From Streptomyces sp. NBC_01294 (GTDB taxonomy: Bacteria > Actinomycetota > Actinomycetes > Streptomycetales > Streptomycetaceae): a DNA stretch of 64,000 bases. The notes beneath the pieces are model-generated. The model had not been told where the DNA came from. It saw nothing but the letters and a program-made list of their open reading frames with translations, and did not search any database. Positions 28,226 through 37,034 of this stretch are shown piece by piece; position 1 is the first letter of the stretch; every line of letters starts with the position of its first letter. Where the stretch lies: NCBI RefSeq assembly GCF_035917235.1, contig NZ_CP108423.1:186001-250000 (forward strand), written 5' to 3'. The translations under genes and the position numbers were made by a program.

Positions 28226-30672
28226 ATGACCACGCAGAAGCACCGCCCGCCGAGTGGGCTGGACGAGCTCGTCCGCTCTGTCGTCGAAGAGATCTCCCGC
28301 CTTGCCGGTGACGGCCGGGCCCGAGCCGGCTACGGCTCGGATCCCTACGCCGAGGGCGTCCAGGACCGCTGGGACACGGCGGCCGGCGCTCAGCCGACAG
28401 CGTCGGCCGCGGCCCTCCTGGTCCAGCGCAGCGGCGTGTACGTCCGCACCGACCTGCCCATCGTCCCCGCCCCCGACCACGACGGCGCGCAGGTCGTGGA
28501 GAACATCACGACGATGCCCGGCATGGTCGCGCCCGAGGTGCGGCCGACCGGTGCGGCGATGGCGGCGGGCGCCCTTCCCGACGGGACCGCGATCGCGGCC
28601 GAGCAGCCCCAGAACGGTCAGCCGCCGGCCGAGACGATCCAGCCCGGCGCCGCCCTCGGCCTGTTCGAGGAACTCCGCGTGGACGTGGACGGGCCCGCCC
28701 CCACGATGACCGTCTCGGGCCGCATCTGGCGGCTCATCACCGGCGGTCTCACCTGGATCGCCAAGGTGACCAAGCAGCCGGACGGCTCGTACGCCGGCCC
28801 GATCAGCTACCGCGACGGCAACACCTCCCTGCGCCCCGCCACCTCGATCCGCGTGCAGCTCACCGGCCGCCCGCCGCTGCAGCCGCTCTCCGCGCGGGTG
28901 ACCTTCAGCCGCCCGGGCGCGGCCGACCTGGTCCTCGGCTACGCCTTCGCGCGGTCGGCATTCCGTGAGGTCGGGATCGAGTTCGACCGCGTCGAGGGGG
29001 CCGAGCAGACGGATGCGTACGCGCTGCACGACCACCCGGTGCGGCCCGCCGGCCTCCCCGACATCACCCTCACGGTGGAGGATGCCTTCACCCGGCAGGG
29101 AATCAAGGTCACCCGCACCCGCGGCAGCAACATGATCCCACGCTCGGCCTCCGTCAACGACAAGTGGTCCGACATCGAGATGCACGACGCGATGCAGCAG
29201 CACTGGTCCGAGTGGAAGCCCGGGCCCGGCGGACAGGGCGTCGCCCAGTGGCAGGTGTGGACCCTGTTCGCAGGTCTGCACGACGACGGCCTCAGCCTCG
29301 GCGGCATCATGTTCGACGACATCGGCACCGCCAGCGGCAGGGCTGCGCGATCTTCTCCGACTCGTTCATCTCCGAGCGGCCGCCGAACGACCCCGCGCCT
29401 GAGGCGTTCGCCCGCCGGATGCGCTTCTGGACGGCCGTGCACGAGCTCGGGCACTGTTTCAACCTCGCGCACTCCTGGCAGAAGTCGCTGGAGACTCCGT
29501 GGATGCCGCTCGCCGACGAGCCGACTGCCCGGAGCTTCATGAACTACCCGTTCCGGAAGCCCCACCCCGGCGGGCCTCACGCGTTCTTCTCCGACTTCGG
29601 GTACTTCTTCTCGGAGAACGAGCTGCGGTTCCTGCGGCACGCACCCGAGCGGTTCGTGCAGATGGGCAACATCCCGTGGTTCGACCACCACGCCTTCGAG
29701 CAGGTCCGCCAGTACTCCGCCCCCGGCACGCTGACGCTCTCGCTCCGCGTCAGCCGCAACCCCGACCACGAGGGCGCGTACCGCTACGGCATGCTCGAGC
29801 CGGTGATCGGTGAGCTGAAGCTGGCCAACACCTCCACCGACCCGGTGATGGTCGACCGCAACAAGCTGAAGGGCGACGACCTCGGCATCGTCATCCAGCG
29901 TGAGGGAGAGACCGAGGCCCGGATGCACCGGCCCTACCTGCGGTACTGCATGCGCCCCGAACCCGTGGTGCTGCAGCCCGGCGAGGCACTCTACGGGCAG
30001 GTCGTGCTCAGCTCCGGACTGGGCGGCTGGCAGATCGCCGAGCCCGGTACGTACCGTGTGTACGCCGCGCTGCGTACGGTCGCCGACGGTACAGCGGCCT
30101 CCGGCGCCGGTGCCTCCGCCGGGCAGGTCATGGCCGCGCCGCTCATGCTCCGGGTGGAGCGCCCGGCCAGCCGTGAGCAGGAGCGGCTGGCGGACGACGT
30201 CTGCACGGACTCCGTGGGACGCGTGCTGGCGCTGGGCGGAAGCCGGGTGCTGCACGGAGCCAACGACGTACTGCGCGAGGTCGTGGACCGGATTCCCGAC
30301 GAGGGCGTCGCCAAACACGCCGCCGCCTGCCTGGCGCTGGCGGATACCGTCCCGGGCAAGATCATGCAGGGTGGTGGCGACGGTACGGGTCCGCGCCTGG
30401 AGCTCACGACGTCCGACACCGAGTCGGGTTGGCAGCGCGCCGAGCAGGCGTACGGCGACTTGAACGCCGCCGCCGAGACGTTCGGCCACATCCGTCTGAC
30501 CCGCAACATCGAGCACATGGCCCGGTCGCTCGACCAACAGGGCGAGGGCCGGGACGCCACTCAGCTGGTGGGCGATCTTGCCCGGACCCTGGAGAGCCGC
30601 CGGGTCAAGCCAGGTGTGGTCAAGCGAGTCCGCAAGCTGGAGCAGCAGCTCGCCGACGGCGGCGGTCGGTAG
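28226..30672 (+). pseudogene. Large zinc metalloprotease (HExxHxxxxxH), one central frameshift
   Basis: About 816 residues from ATG 28226. No signal peptide is visible; the N-terminus is DELVRSVVEEISRLAG. The middle carries a beta-rich region and the phrase LHDDGLSLGGIMFDDIG. After one indel near 29340 the peptidase core follows: FWTAVHELGHCFNLAHSWQ, the metzincin HExxHxxxxxH, with Met-turn SFMNYP. A beta-sandwich (APGTLTLSLRVSRNPDHEGA; GELKLANTSTDPVMVDR) and a helical C-terminus end at TAG 30670-30672. A very strong hairpin follows. Only one base change in frame separates it from an intact gene. Cytoplasmic or non-classically exported; the substrate is unknown. Confidence 0.75.
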
Positions 30673-30694
30673 CGGCTGCCGCGCCCGGCGGATT

Positions 30695-30738
30695 CACCAC
30701 GACCCCCTCCCGGAACCATCCGGGAGGGGGTCGTGGTG
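30695..30738 (+). terminator. 20-bp perfect hairpin after the metalloprotease
   Basis: The arms CACCACGACCCCCTCCCGGA and TCCGGGAGGGGGTCGTGGTG pair perfectly around ACCA, 22 bases after the stop. It is the strongest terminator-like structure in the window. Confidence 0.85.
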
Positions 30739-30881
30739 CGCACACCGCGTCCCGCTGTCCGGGACGGACTCGACCCGGTGGCACTCCCTTCACACAGCAC
30801 CGGACGGGTCTGTCCTGCCGGGCTGAGAGGTGGCTCGATCTAGGGTGACGGCCATGGCGACGCTGACCGGGGCGGTAGGCA

Positions 30882-31590
30882 GTGTCCGGATACGGCTGCT
30901 TTCCGCGAGCCCGTATTCCCAGGATCAAGGGCAGGGTGAGGCTTCGGGTGCCCCCTGGTGGGCCGTTCCGGCAGCCACCCTCATCGGGTGGCGTGATTGC
31001 GTGGTTCGCGGCCTGGTTCTCGGCCAGACGGCTGCGCCGAAGTGCCCAGGAGGGACTGAGGCACGAGCAGGCGCGGCTGCTCAACGAGCGCTTCGCCACG
31101 GCTGCCGAGTTGCTTGGGCACGAGGAGCCCGCTTGCCGCCTGGCGGGCATCCACGCAATGGCCGGCCTGGCCGATGACTGGGCCGAAGCGAACGCCGACA
31201 GACGTGCATCGACGTGCTGTGCGCCTACCTGCGCATGCCCTACCCGGCCGAGCCGGCCGAGCCGGCCGAGTCCGCGCCGCTGGAGGAGCGGTTGGCCTGG
31301 CAGGCCACCCGCGAGGTCCGCCACACGGTGATCCGCGTGGTCCGCGATCATCTGTGCCCCCGAATCAGTGGGTCTGCGGCCTCCTGGGAGGGCTGCGACC
31401 TCGATTTCACCGGGGTGATCTTCGATGACGCTGTGCTGGCGCAGCCGCCTGCATGCCTGCTACTGCCGAGACCCGCCGAACCTTGAGGGGCGCGGTGATG
31501 TCTCGTGGCGAAGCGGCGGCGTCCGGTTCAGGGGTCCGACGCTGCTGCCGGGTCGGTGACGGCGCAGGGCACCGACCCATGCAAGGGGAT
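30882..31590 (+). pseudogene. Pentapeptide-repeat protein, N-terminal part only, frameshifted
   Basis: The N-terminal membrane-proximal part (GVIAWFAAWFSARRLRRSAQ) leads to ERFATAAELLGHEEPACRLA, GIHAMAGLADDWAEA, then in another frame VLCAYLRMPYPAEPAEP and REVRHTVIRVVRDHL, with the first pentapeptide-like rungs DLDFTGVIFDD and GDVSWRSGGVRFRGPTL. The long right-handed helix of repeats expected after this is missing. Family members with this N-terminus are common in Streptomyces, function unclear. Confidence 0.6.
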
Positions 31591-31688
31591 GCGGATCCGA
31601 CCCCGCCGGGCGCGGCGCGCAGGGGCTGCGGCGTCGCCTCCCGCTGCCTGTCGCGCTCCGCGGCGGGGCGGCTGGGCGGCTGGGCGGG

Positions 31689-31862
31689 TCAGCGGGCACC
31701 GATGGTGCCCACGCAGGCGACGACCAGGGCCACGGCCGTCCCGGCCGCCGCCAGCGGCGCGGCGAGCGCCGGGTGGCGGTGCGCGACGTACCCGACGCCG
31801 CCCGCCAGGAGCAGCGTCACGAGGACCAGGAGCAGCAGGACGGCCAGGGCGAGCGAGGACAT
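31689..31862 (-). CDS. Small membrane protein, 57 residues
   Basis: From ATG 31862: SSLALAVLLLLVLVTLLLAG, then GVGYVAHRHPALAAPLAAAG and a second helix TAVALVVACVGTIG ending at 31689. Two membrane segments separated by a basic loop, a layout common among uncharacterised Streptomyces small membrane proteins. It has no clear operon partner and converges on the pentapeptide-repeat relic. Confidence 0.6.
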   Translation of the reverse strand: MSSLALAVLLLLVLVTLLLAGGVGYVAHRHPALAAPLAAAGTAVALVVACVGTIGAR

Positions 31863-32194
31863 GTGGGGCTTCCTTCCGTCAGGGCACGCCGGGTCGGCGT
31901 GGTACGGGGGGCGGAGCTTGGAGGCCGCGGGGCGGCGCGGTACATGGCGGTCGGGTCTGTGGCCCTCGGCGGGTGAGGTGACCGCGTCGCCGGTGTCGCA
32001 GCCAGTGGCCAGGACACTCTCCTTCGTGCTCGGCAAGCGAGCAGACGAGCCGCGTTCTGGCTTCTGCTCAGTACATCGCCCCCGGTCGTTCCAGGATCGA
32101 ATCCCTTGAGGCGGTTGTTGCCGACGTGGCACCCGGCAGATTGTCGACAGGCTCGAAAGGGCGCTCGCAGAGGTTAAATCCACCCACTGGGGAA
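31863..32194. other. Intergenic stretch, no gene seen
   Basis: About 330 bases between the small membrane gene and the end of the MASE1 gene on the same strand. No hairpin or promoter stood out. Confidence 0.4.
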
Positions 32195-33163
32195 TTATGG
32201 CGGCGGACGTTTCTCGGGCGGGTACTCGCGCGACTCGGGCCGCGGCTCCATCCGGGCCACCATCTCCGCAAGCCGAGCGCAGACCCGTTGGATCTCCTCA
32301 TGCGTTCTGTCGCGTTCTGTGATGACTGCCGCGAGAAGGAGAGCCGTCAGCGCGGTCGTGCCGTTGAAGGCCTGGAGCGTGACCATGTTGGCGAAGACGC
32401 CCTCGCCGACGAACGGGCCTCTGCCGCCGTCGGCAGCCAGGATCGCGAGCCACGACACCACGAGCGCGCACGGCGCCGCTCCGGCCAGCCGGAAGCGGAA
32501 GGCCGCCCAGATCAGGACCGGCGAGACCAGGAAGAGCAGGTTCGAGTTGGGTGTGCGCGTCGCCAAGAGCGTGACGAAGACCGTACCGAGCGCCAGCGCC
32601 ACCGCCTCCAACCAGCGGCCGGGCCCGGCGCGCAACGGCCACCGGGCCTTGCGCAGCACGAGCAGGAAGGGTGTGACGACAAGGATTCCCATCGCGTCGC
32701 CGGTCCACCACACCGACCATGTCGGCCAGAAGTCGCCCGCATCCAGTGCTCCGGACAGGACCAGTACGCCGCTGCCTATGGTCGAACTGATCAACATCCC
32801 GGCGAGCGCGCCGAGGAAGACCAGCGCCAGTACGTCCCGCAGGCGGTCCAGTTCGTTTCTGAACCCGGCTCTGCGCAGCATCAGACAGGCGCAGACCGGG
32901 GCGAGGGTGTTGCCCGCGGTGATGGCCAGTACGGCGATCAACGACGGCCCGAGGACGACATTGACCAGGAACGCGCCCAGTGCGATGCCCGGCCAGACGC
33001 GCAGCCCCATCATGAGCAGCGCGGCCAGCGCGACGCCGGTCGGCGGCCACAGGGGGGTGACCTGGTCGCGCACCAGCTGATGGAGAAGGCCGACCTGTGC
33101 GGCCCCGTAGTAGACGGCGGCGACGGCGAGGATGCGCAGAGAGGTGGACCCGAGAGGACCCAT
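32195..33163 (-). CDS. MASE1-domain integral membrane sensor protein
   Basis: An intact 322-residue protein; ATG 33163 gives the family N-terminus (an upstream start at 33283 would overlap the phosphatase gene). Typical MASE1 phrases: ILAVAAVYYGAAQVGLLHQL, VTPLWPPTGVALAALLMMG, FWPTWSVWWTGDAMGILVV and NLLFLVSPVLIWAAFRFRLA, forming about eight membrane helices. A short cytoplasmic tail (EEIQRVCARLAEMVARMEPR) replaces the kinase or cyclase domain usually attached. It lies 70 bases behind a PP2C phosphatase gene, so sensor and output are probably two separate proteins of one operon. Confidence 0.85.
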   Translation of the reverse strand: MGPLGSTSLRILAVAAVYYGAAQVGLLHQLVRDQVTPLWPPTGVALAALLMMGLRVWPGIALGAFLVNVVLGPSLIAVLAITAGNTLAPVCACLMLRRAGFRNELDRLRDVLALVFLGALAGMLISSTIGSGVLVLSGALDAGDFWPTWSVWWTGDAMGILVVTPFLLVLRKARWPLRAGPGRWLEAVALALGTVFVTLLATRTPNSNLLFLVSPVLIWAAFRFRLAGAAPCALVVSWLAILAADGGRGPFVGEGVFANMVTLQAFNGTTALTALLLAAVITERDRTHEEIQRVCARLAEMVARMEPRPESREYPPEKRPPP

Positions 33164-33233
33164 CGCTGCGCTGCGCACGACAGCAGTGTGCGCCCAGATC
33201 CCGCCACCGGCGACCCCAGCGAACACTCCTCGG

Positions 33234-34064
33234 TCAGGCCGGCTCCTGCGGGCCGTCGTAGCGGACGACGAGGACTGCGGCATCGTCGCGGTGTCCCGTC
33301 AGGTCGGCCACTTTCACGACGGCGGAGGCGAGCACGTCGGGATCGGCGTCGAACCCCGCGCGCACCAGCTTGGCCACCTCGGCCAGACCGGACTCCATCG
33401 GGAAGTTCGGGCCCTCGACCACTCCGTCGGTGAGCAGCACGAGCACCCCTGCCTCGGTCAGTCGCCGGTGGGTCACCGGATACCGCTGACCCGACACGAT
33501 GCCGAGCGGCGGCCCGCCGCGGTCGAGTGCTATGCCATGACGGCCTCCGGCTGTCGCCCAGACCATCGGGACATGGCCGGCCCTGGAGGCCGTCAGATCG
33601 CGGCTGACCGGGTCGAAGCGAAGGAAGCAGCACGTGGCGAAGAGACCACACCCCATGGCGATCAGCAGATCGTTGGCGCGGGCCAGTACCTCTCGGGTGT
33701 CGCTCGTCGCCTGTGCGAGGGCGCGCAGGCTGGTCCGCACCTGCCCCATGAAGGCGATGGCCTCCACGTCGTGGCCCTGTACGTCGCCGACCGTGAGCCC
33801 CAGTGACCCGTCGTACATGACGAAGGCGTCGTACCAGTCACCGCCTACTTCCAGACCGCCTCGTGACGGCGCGTACCTGGCGGCCAGGTGCAGGCCGGGC
33901 AACTCCGGCAGCCCGGGTGGGAGCATATGGCGTTGCAGGGCGACGGCCAGCTCGACCCTGGCCCGCTGGTACTCGACCCGTTCCAGGGCCTGATCGACGA
34001 GCTGCCCGAGGGCGACCAGAAGATCCTGCACACTTTCGGACGGCTCGGGACGGTGTCCGCGCAT
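33234..34064 (-). CDS. SpoIIE/RsbU-type PP2C serine/threonine phosphatase
   Basis: An intact 276-residue phosphatase; ATG 34064 has AGGAG six bases upstream. A short helical linker (VDQALERVEYQRARVELAVA) precedes the PP2C domain with LQRHMLPP, GGDWYDAF, GDVQGHDVEA, LLTDGVVE and DDAAVLVVR, all metal-binding aspartates retained. Such proteins dephosphorylate anti-anti-sigma factors. No anti-sigma or anti-anti-sigma gene lies in the window. The MASE1 gene follows in the same operon and may act as its membrane sensor. Confidence 0.9.
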   Translation of the reverse strand: MRGHRPEPSESVQDLLVALGQLVDQALERVEYQRARVELAVALQRHMLPPGLPELPGLHLAARYAPSRGGLEVGGDWYDAFVMYDGSLGLTVGDVQGHDVEAIAFMGQVRTSLRALAQATSDTREVLARANDLLIAMGCGLFATCCFLRFDPVSRDLTASRAGHVPMVWATAGGRHGIALDRGGPPLGIVSGQRYPVTHRRLTEAGVLVLLTDGVVEGPNFPMESGLAEVAKLVRAGFDADPDVLASAVVKVADLTGHRDDAAVLVVRYDGPQEPA

Positions 34065-34249
34065 AACGGCTCCTGGCTCGCCCACAGCCTTCCCACCTCA
34101 CACTAGCCGCTGCTGCCGTGTGCCTCCACAGGGGTGAAACCGGCAGGCCGGAGGTGGTGTCGATGGCGCCGTGACGGCAGATGCCGACCCGGGGCCGGAG
34201 GTCGAGGGACGACCGCGCCTTGGATGCGGAGGTGAGGCATGGCCCGCCG

Positions 34250-34600
34250 TGGGGTCAGCGCCGTTCGGGGCACGGTGGGTCGAAACGACGTTGCGGAATG
34301 TATCGGTGCCAGAGCTCGGGGGTCAGCAGGTTCCCGGTCGTCCGGCACACCACTGGCGCGCAGTGGTCCGCCCAGGGCACGGGGGTGCTCAGGTTTCGAG
34401 ATGTCCCACAGGTGGAGGGTGCCGTTCTCCGCCGCGGCCGCGGCTGATGGCAAGGCGGATCATCGAGCCCGCCTGCCCGCCCAACGGCGCTCCGAGAGAT
34501 GCGGGGTGTGCCGGATCGGCGACGTCCCACAGCCGAACCGTGCCGTCGTTGTTGCCGCCGGCCAAGGTGCGCCCGTCCGGAGTGAGCGGGGCTCAGACTC
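34250..34600 (-). pseudogene. WD40-repeat protein remnant
   Basis: Two blades are readable on the minus strand: LTPDGRTLAGGNNDGTVRLW with DVADPAHPASLGAPL near 34590-34480, and after an indel ENGTLHLWDISKPEHPRALG near 34430-34370. Their WD ends (VRLWD, LHLWD) and GNNDGT turns are typical. The rest of the propeller is lost. WD40 proteins are frequent companions of NTPase conflict systems such as the one at 37-44 kb. Confidence 0.6.
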
Positions 34601-35049
34601 CATCTGCAGCTGGGGGGCGCTACTGGCGATACAGGGCATGACTCCGCGTCACGACCGTCCGTCGTGGAAACGTCGCCTCCGGTGCAGTGGCGTACGGGGA
34701 TCTGCCGTTCACAACCAGCACTCACCGTGCTGACTCCCGTGCTGGTTTGGTGGTGACTACGGAGCGTTGACCGCGCCGACAGGGCCGCCCCGACCATCCC
34801 GACAACCCCCACCACCCGGCACCACCTCGCCTGGCGGCTGAGGGATGGGGGATGCGGGGACGCGGGGATGCGGCCAATGGCGATCGGTATCGCTCATCAC
34901 CTGACATCGGGATCGCCTTCTTTCCCACCTCGCTCTGTCGAGGGGCGAGGACTTTGCAGGTGGCCAAGGTGCCGGGATGGTCCGAGCCCAGCACCCGGAT
35001 GCAGCGGCACCTAGGTCTGTCGTCAAAGTGATCTCTCCAGGGTGTCCCC
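34601..35049. other. Intergenic stretch, no gene seen
   Basis: About 450 bases between the WD40 relic and the stop of the hypothetical gene. It contains the second copy of the 31-bp element (34734-34764). Confidence 0.4.
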
Positions 35050-36110
35050 TCACTCGGGGTGGAACGTTCGGACTTCGCAGCGGAAGAGGAGGCGGGAGGC
35101 GGTGTCGGTGGTCCGGGCGTGGAGGAGGATGCCGGTGGCCGGGTCCACCGTGAAGTCGCAGACGAGGTCTTCCTCGGGAGCCCAGGCGCTGAGGGGAAAG
35201 CTGCGCAGGGGGCGGACGGTGGCACGGAGGAGTGGGGGCCGGTCGGGGTGGCGTCGGCGAGGTGGGACACGATGCGGGCCGGCGTGAGGAGTTCGGCGAG
35301 CCTGGCGGCGGCAGGGGCCGCCAGGTCGCCGCGGTAGGCGCCGCTGATCTCGGCGGTCAGCGTGCCACTGGGGCTGTGCACGGTGACGGTCCATCGGCGC
35401 GAGGAGGGCAGCGCGGCCGCCGACAGTGGCGGGTCGAGGCCGGGTTCGGCGTGGATCTCGGCGCGCAGCCGTACGGGGTCGAGGAGGCTGGTGGCCATCC
35501 GGGCGAGTACGGGGCCAGCCCCCGTGCCGTCCGGGGCGGGGGCTGCCGTGTCCGTGTCCGCGGAGGTGCGGGCGAGACGGAGTGTGCCACTGCGGAGGCA
35601 GCCGTGGGTGTCGAAGGCCTTGGCGCGCAGTAGCAGGCCCGAACGGACGTCGACTGCGACGGCCAGGCGGGAGGCCCCGGGCGGGAGCCAGGGGTCGGTC
35701 GGATCGGCCGATTCGGGGTCGGGGGTGAGGACGAGGTCGACCGCGGGCCGGCCTTCGTGCCAAGTGAGCCGTCCGTCGGAGGCGGTGGCCACCGCGCCGA
35801 CGAGCCTGGCCGGATCGGTGAGCGCGAGACACGGATCCGTACCGACCGAGACGTCCCGGCGCAGGTCCGCGGTCGAGGCATCGTCAAAGGTTTCGCGCGC
35901 GTCGGGTTCCGGCTCAGCGCTCTCGAATCGGGCTGCGCCGGTTGCTCCGTAGCGTCCGGAGACCTCGTGCGGGACCCGGTGCTGGATGGCTTCGGCCACC
36001 GCGGCGAAGCGGGTGTCCTCGGCGGCGGCCGAGGCCATCCGGCCCAGGGCCCAGCGGGCCGCCGCACGGGGGTCCGGGGTGATCCCGGTCAGGGGGTGGG
36101 GAGCTGCCAT
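35050..36110 (-). pseudogene. Hypothetical protein, frameshifted near the C-terminus
   Basis: About 350 residues from ATG 36110. It reads MAAPHPLTGITPDPRAAARW, then beta-rich repeats such as RLTWHEGRPAVDLVLTPDPE, SRLAVAVDVRSGLLLRAKAF and RWTVTVHSPSGTLTAEISGA. After one indel near 35225 it ends DFTVDPATGILLHARTTDT and RLLFRCEVRTFHPE. Two similar beta modules (VDVRSGLLLRAKAFDT and VDPATGILLHARTTDT) suggest an internal duplication of a LolA- or MucB-like half-barrel. Its start overlaps the upstream lipoprotein gene by 22 bases, so they form an operon. Confidence 0.6.
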
Positions 36111-36673
36111 GACGCCCACTTCTGCGGCCGCCCCGGTCCGTCGGACGGCCACTGCACGTACAGGACACGGTACGGGTGGCTCTCCGGGGCGGGAGCCGAC
36201 GTCTCGATGTGCCAGTCGTCGCCTGCGCCACGCGTGATGCGGCAGCCGGGCTCGGTGATGCCGGTACCGCAGGCCAGGACCCTCTGGTTCGCTGTGTCCT
36301 CCTTCGGGACGCCGGCCTGGTTCAGGGCCTTGTGGACCATGAAGGAGGCGTACCAGGGCCGACCCGGCCCGGCGACCTCGACGCTCAGCGGCTCGTCACG
36401 GGCCGCGCGCCGATCACGCTGCCATGTGAGCCGTGTGGGCGGAGCGTGCGAGCCGCCCTGCTCCCCCCACTCTCCGGCCACCAGGGGAAGCGTGCCGGCA
36501 AGGCGGGTGTCCCGTGCGCTCGGCGCCGAGGGGGCGGCGGGTGTACGGGGGACGGCACGAGGCGGGTCTTCCTGCCGGCCGCTGCCGCAGGCGGTGAGTA
36601 CCGGCAGTACCCAGACGACGGCGACCCGAACGCCGTACTCCGGCGGCCGGTGAGGGGTCTCCCGTGTGCGCAC
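36089..36673 (-). CDS. Lipoprotein of unknown function
   Basis: About 194 residues from GTG 36673. The signal segment VRVAVVWVLPVLTACGSG holds a lipobox (LTAC), so it is probably acylated and held on the outer face of the membrane. The mature part has RLTWQRDRRAARDEPLSVEV, WYASFMVHKALNQAGVP and two Cys (VLACGTGITEPGC) that could pair. Upstream in-frame starts reach 36727. The stop overlaps the next gene at 36110, which suggests a surface or periplasm-side partner for that beta-rich protein. Confidence 0.75.
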   Translation of the reverse strand: MRTRETPHRPPEYGVRVAVVWVLPVLTACGSGRQEDPPRAVPRTPAAPSAPSARDTRLAGTLPLVAGEWGEQGGSHAPPTRLTWQRDRRAARDEPLSVEVAGPGRPWYASFMVHKALNQAGVPKEDTANQRVLACGTGITEPGCRITRGAGDDWHIETSAPAPESHPYRVLYVQWPSDGPGRPQKWASWQLPTP

Positions 36674-37034
36674 CCGGCCACGGGTCGGCTGTTTCGGACT
36701 CGGGAAGCAGCGTTCCCAGAAGATCACGGCGTGGCGTTCTGGGCGGCGCTCGTGATCATCTATCCGAGTAGGAGAAAGCCGGGCGAACGCATCGAGCGCG
36801 GGGCGCTGCTGTGTGCGAGGGCCACCATCGACGGGTGCGCCGCCCTCCCGTTCGCTTCGGTGCGGGAGTTCCCGTCGTACCGGGGCAGGGGAACTTTCCG
36901 GGGCTGTACTGGACGGCCACGATGCTGCGGCATGTGGGGTTCGAATCCTGGCTGAAGCGTGATCAGGCGGAAAGACGCTACGGATCCTGGCCTCGGTGGG
37001 CTCGGTCCGCGCCCGGAGGTCATACTGCCGTGGG
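36674..37034. other. Intergenic stretch between two minus-strand operons
   Basis: About 360 bases. A T-arm-like GGGGTTCGAATCC occurs near 36940 but no tRNA fold could be built around it. No gene seen. Confidence 0.4.

Noticed and set aside
36925..36990. T-arm-like GGGGTTCGAATCC suggesting a tRNA
   Set aside because: Stem pairs do not form beyond two or three bases, and no anticodon arm or acceptor stem could be placed.
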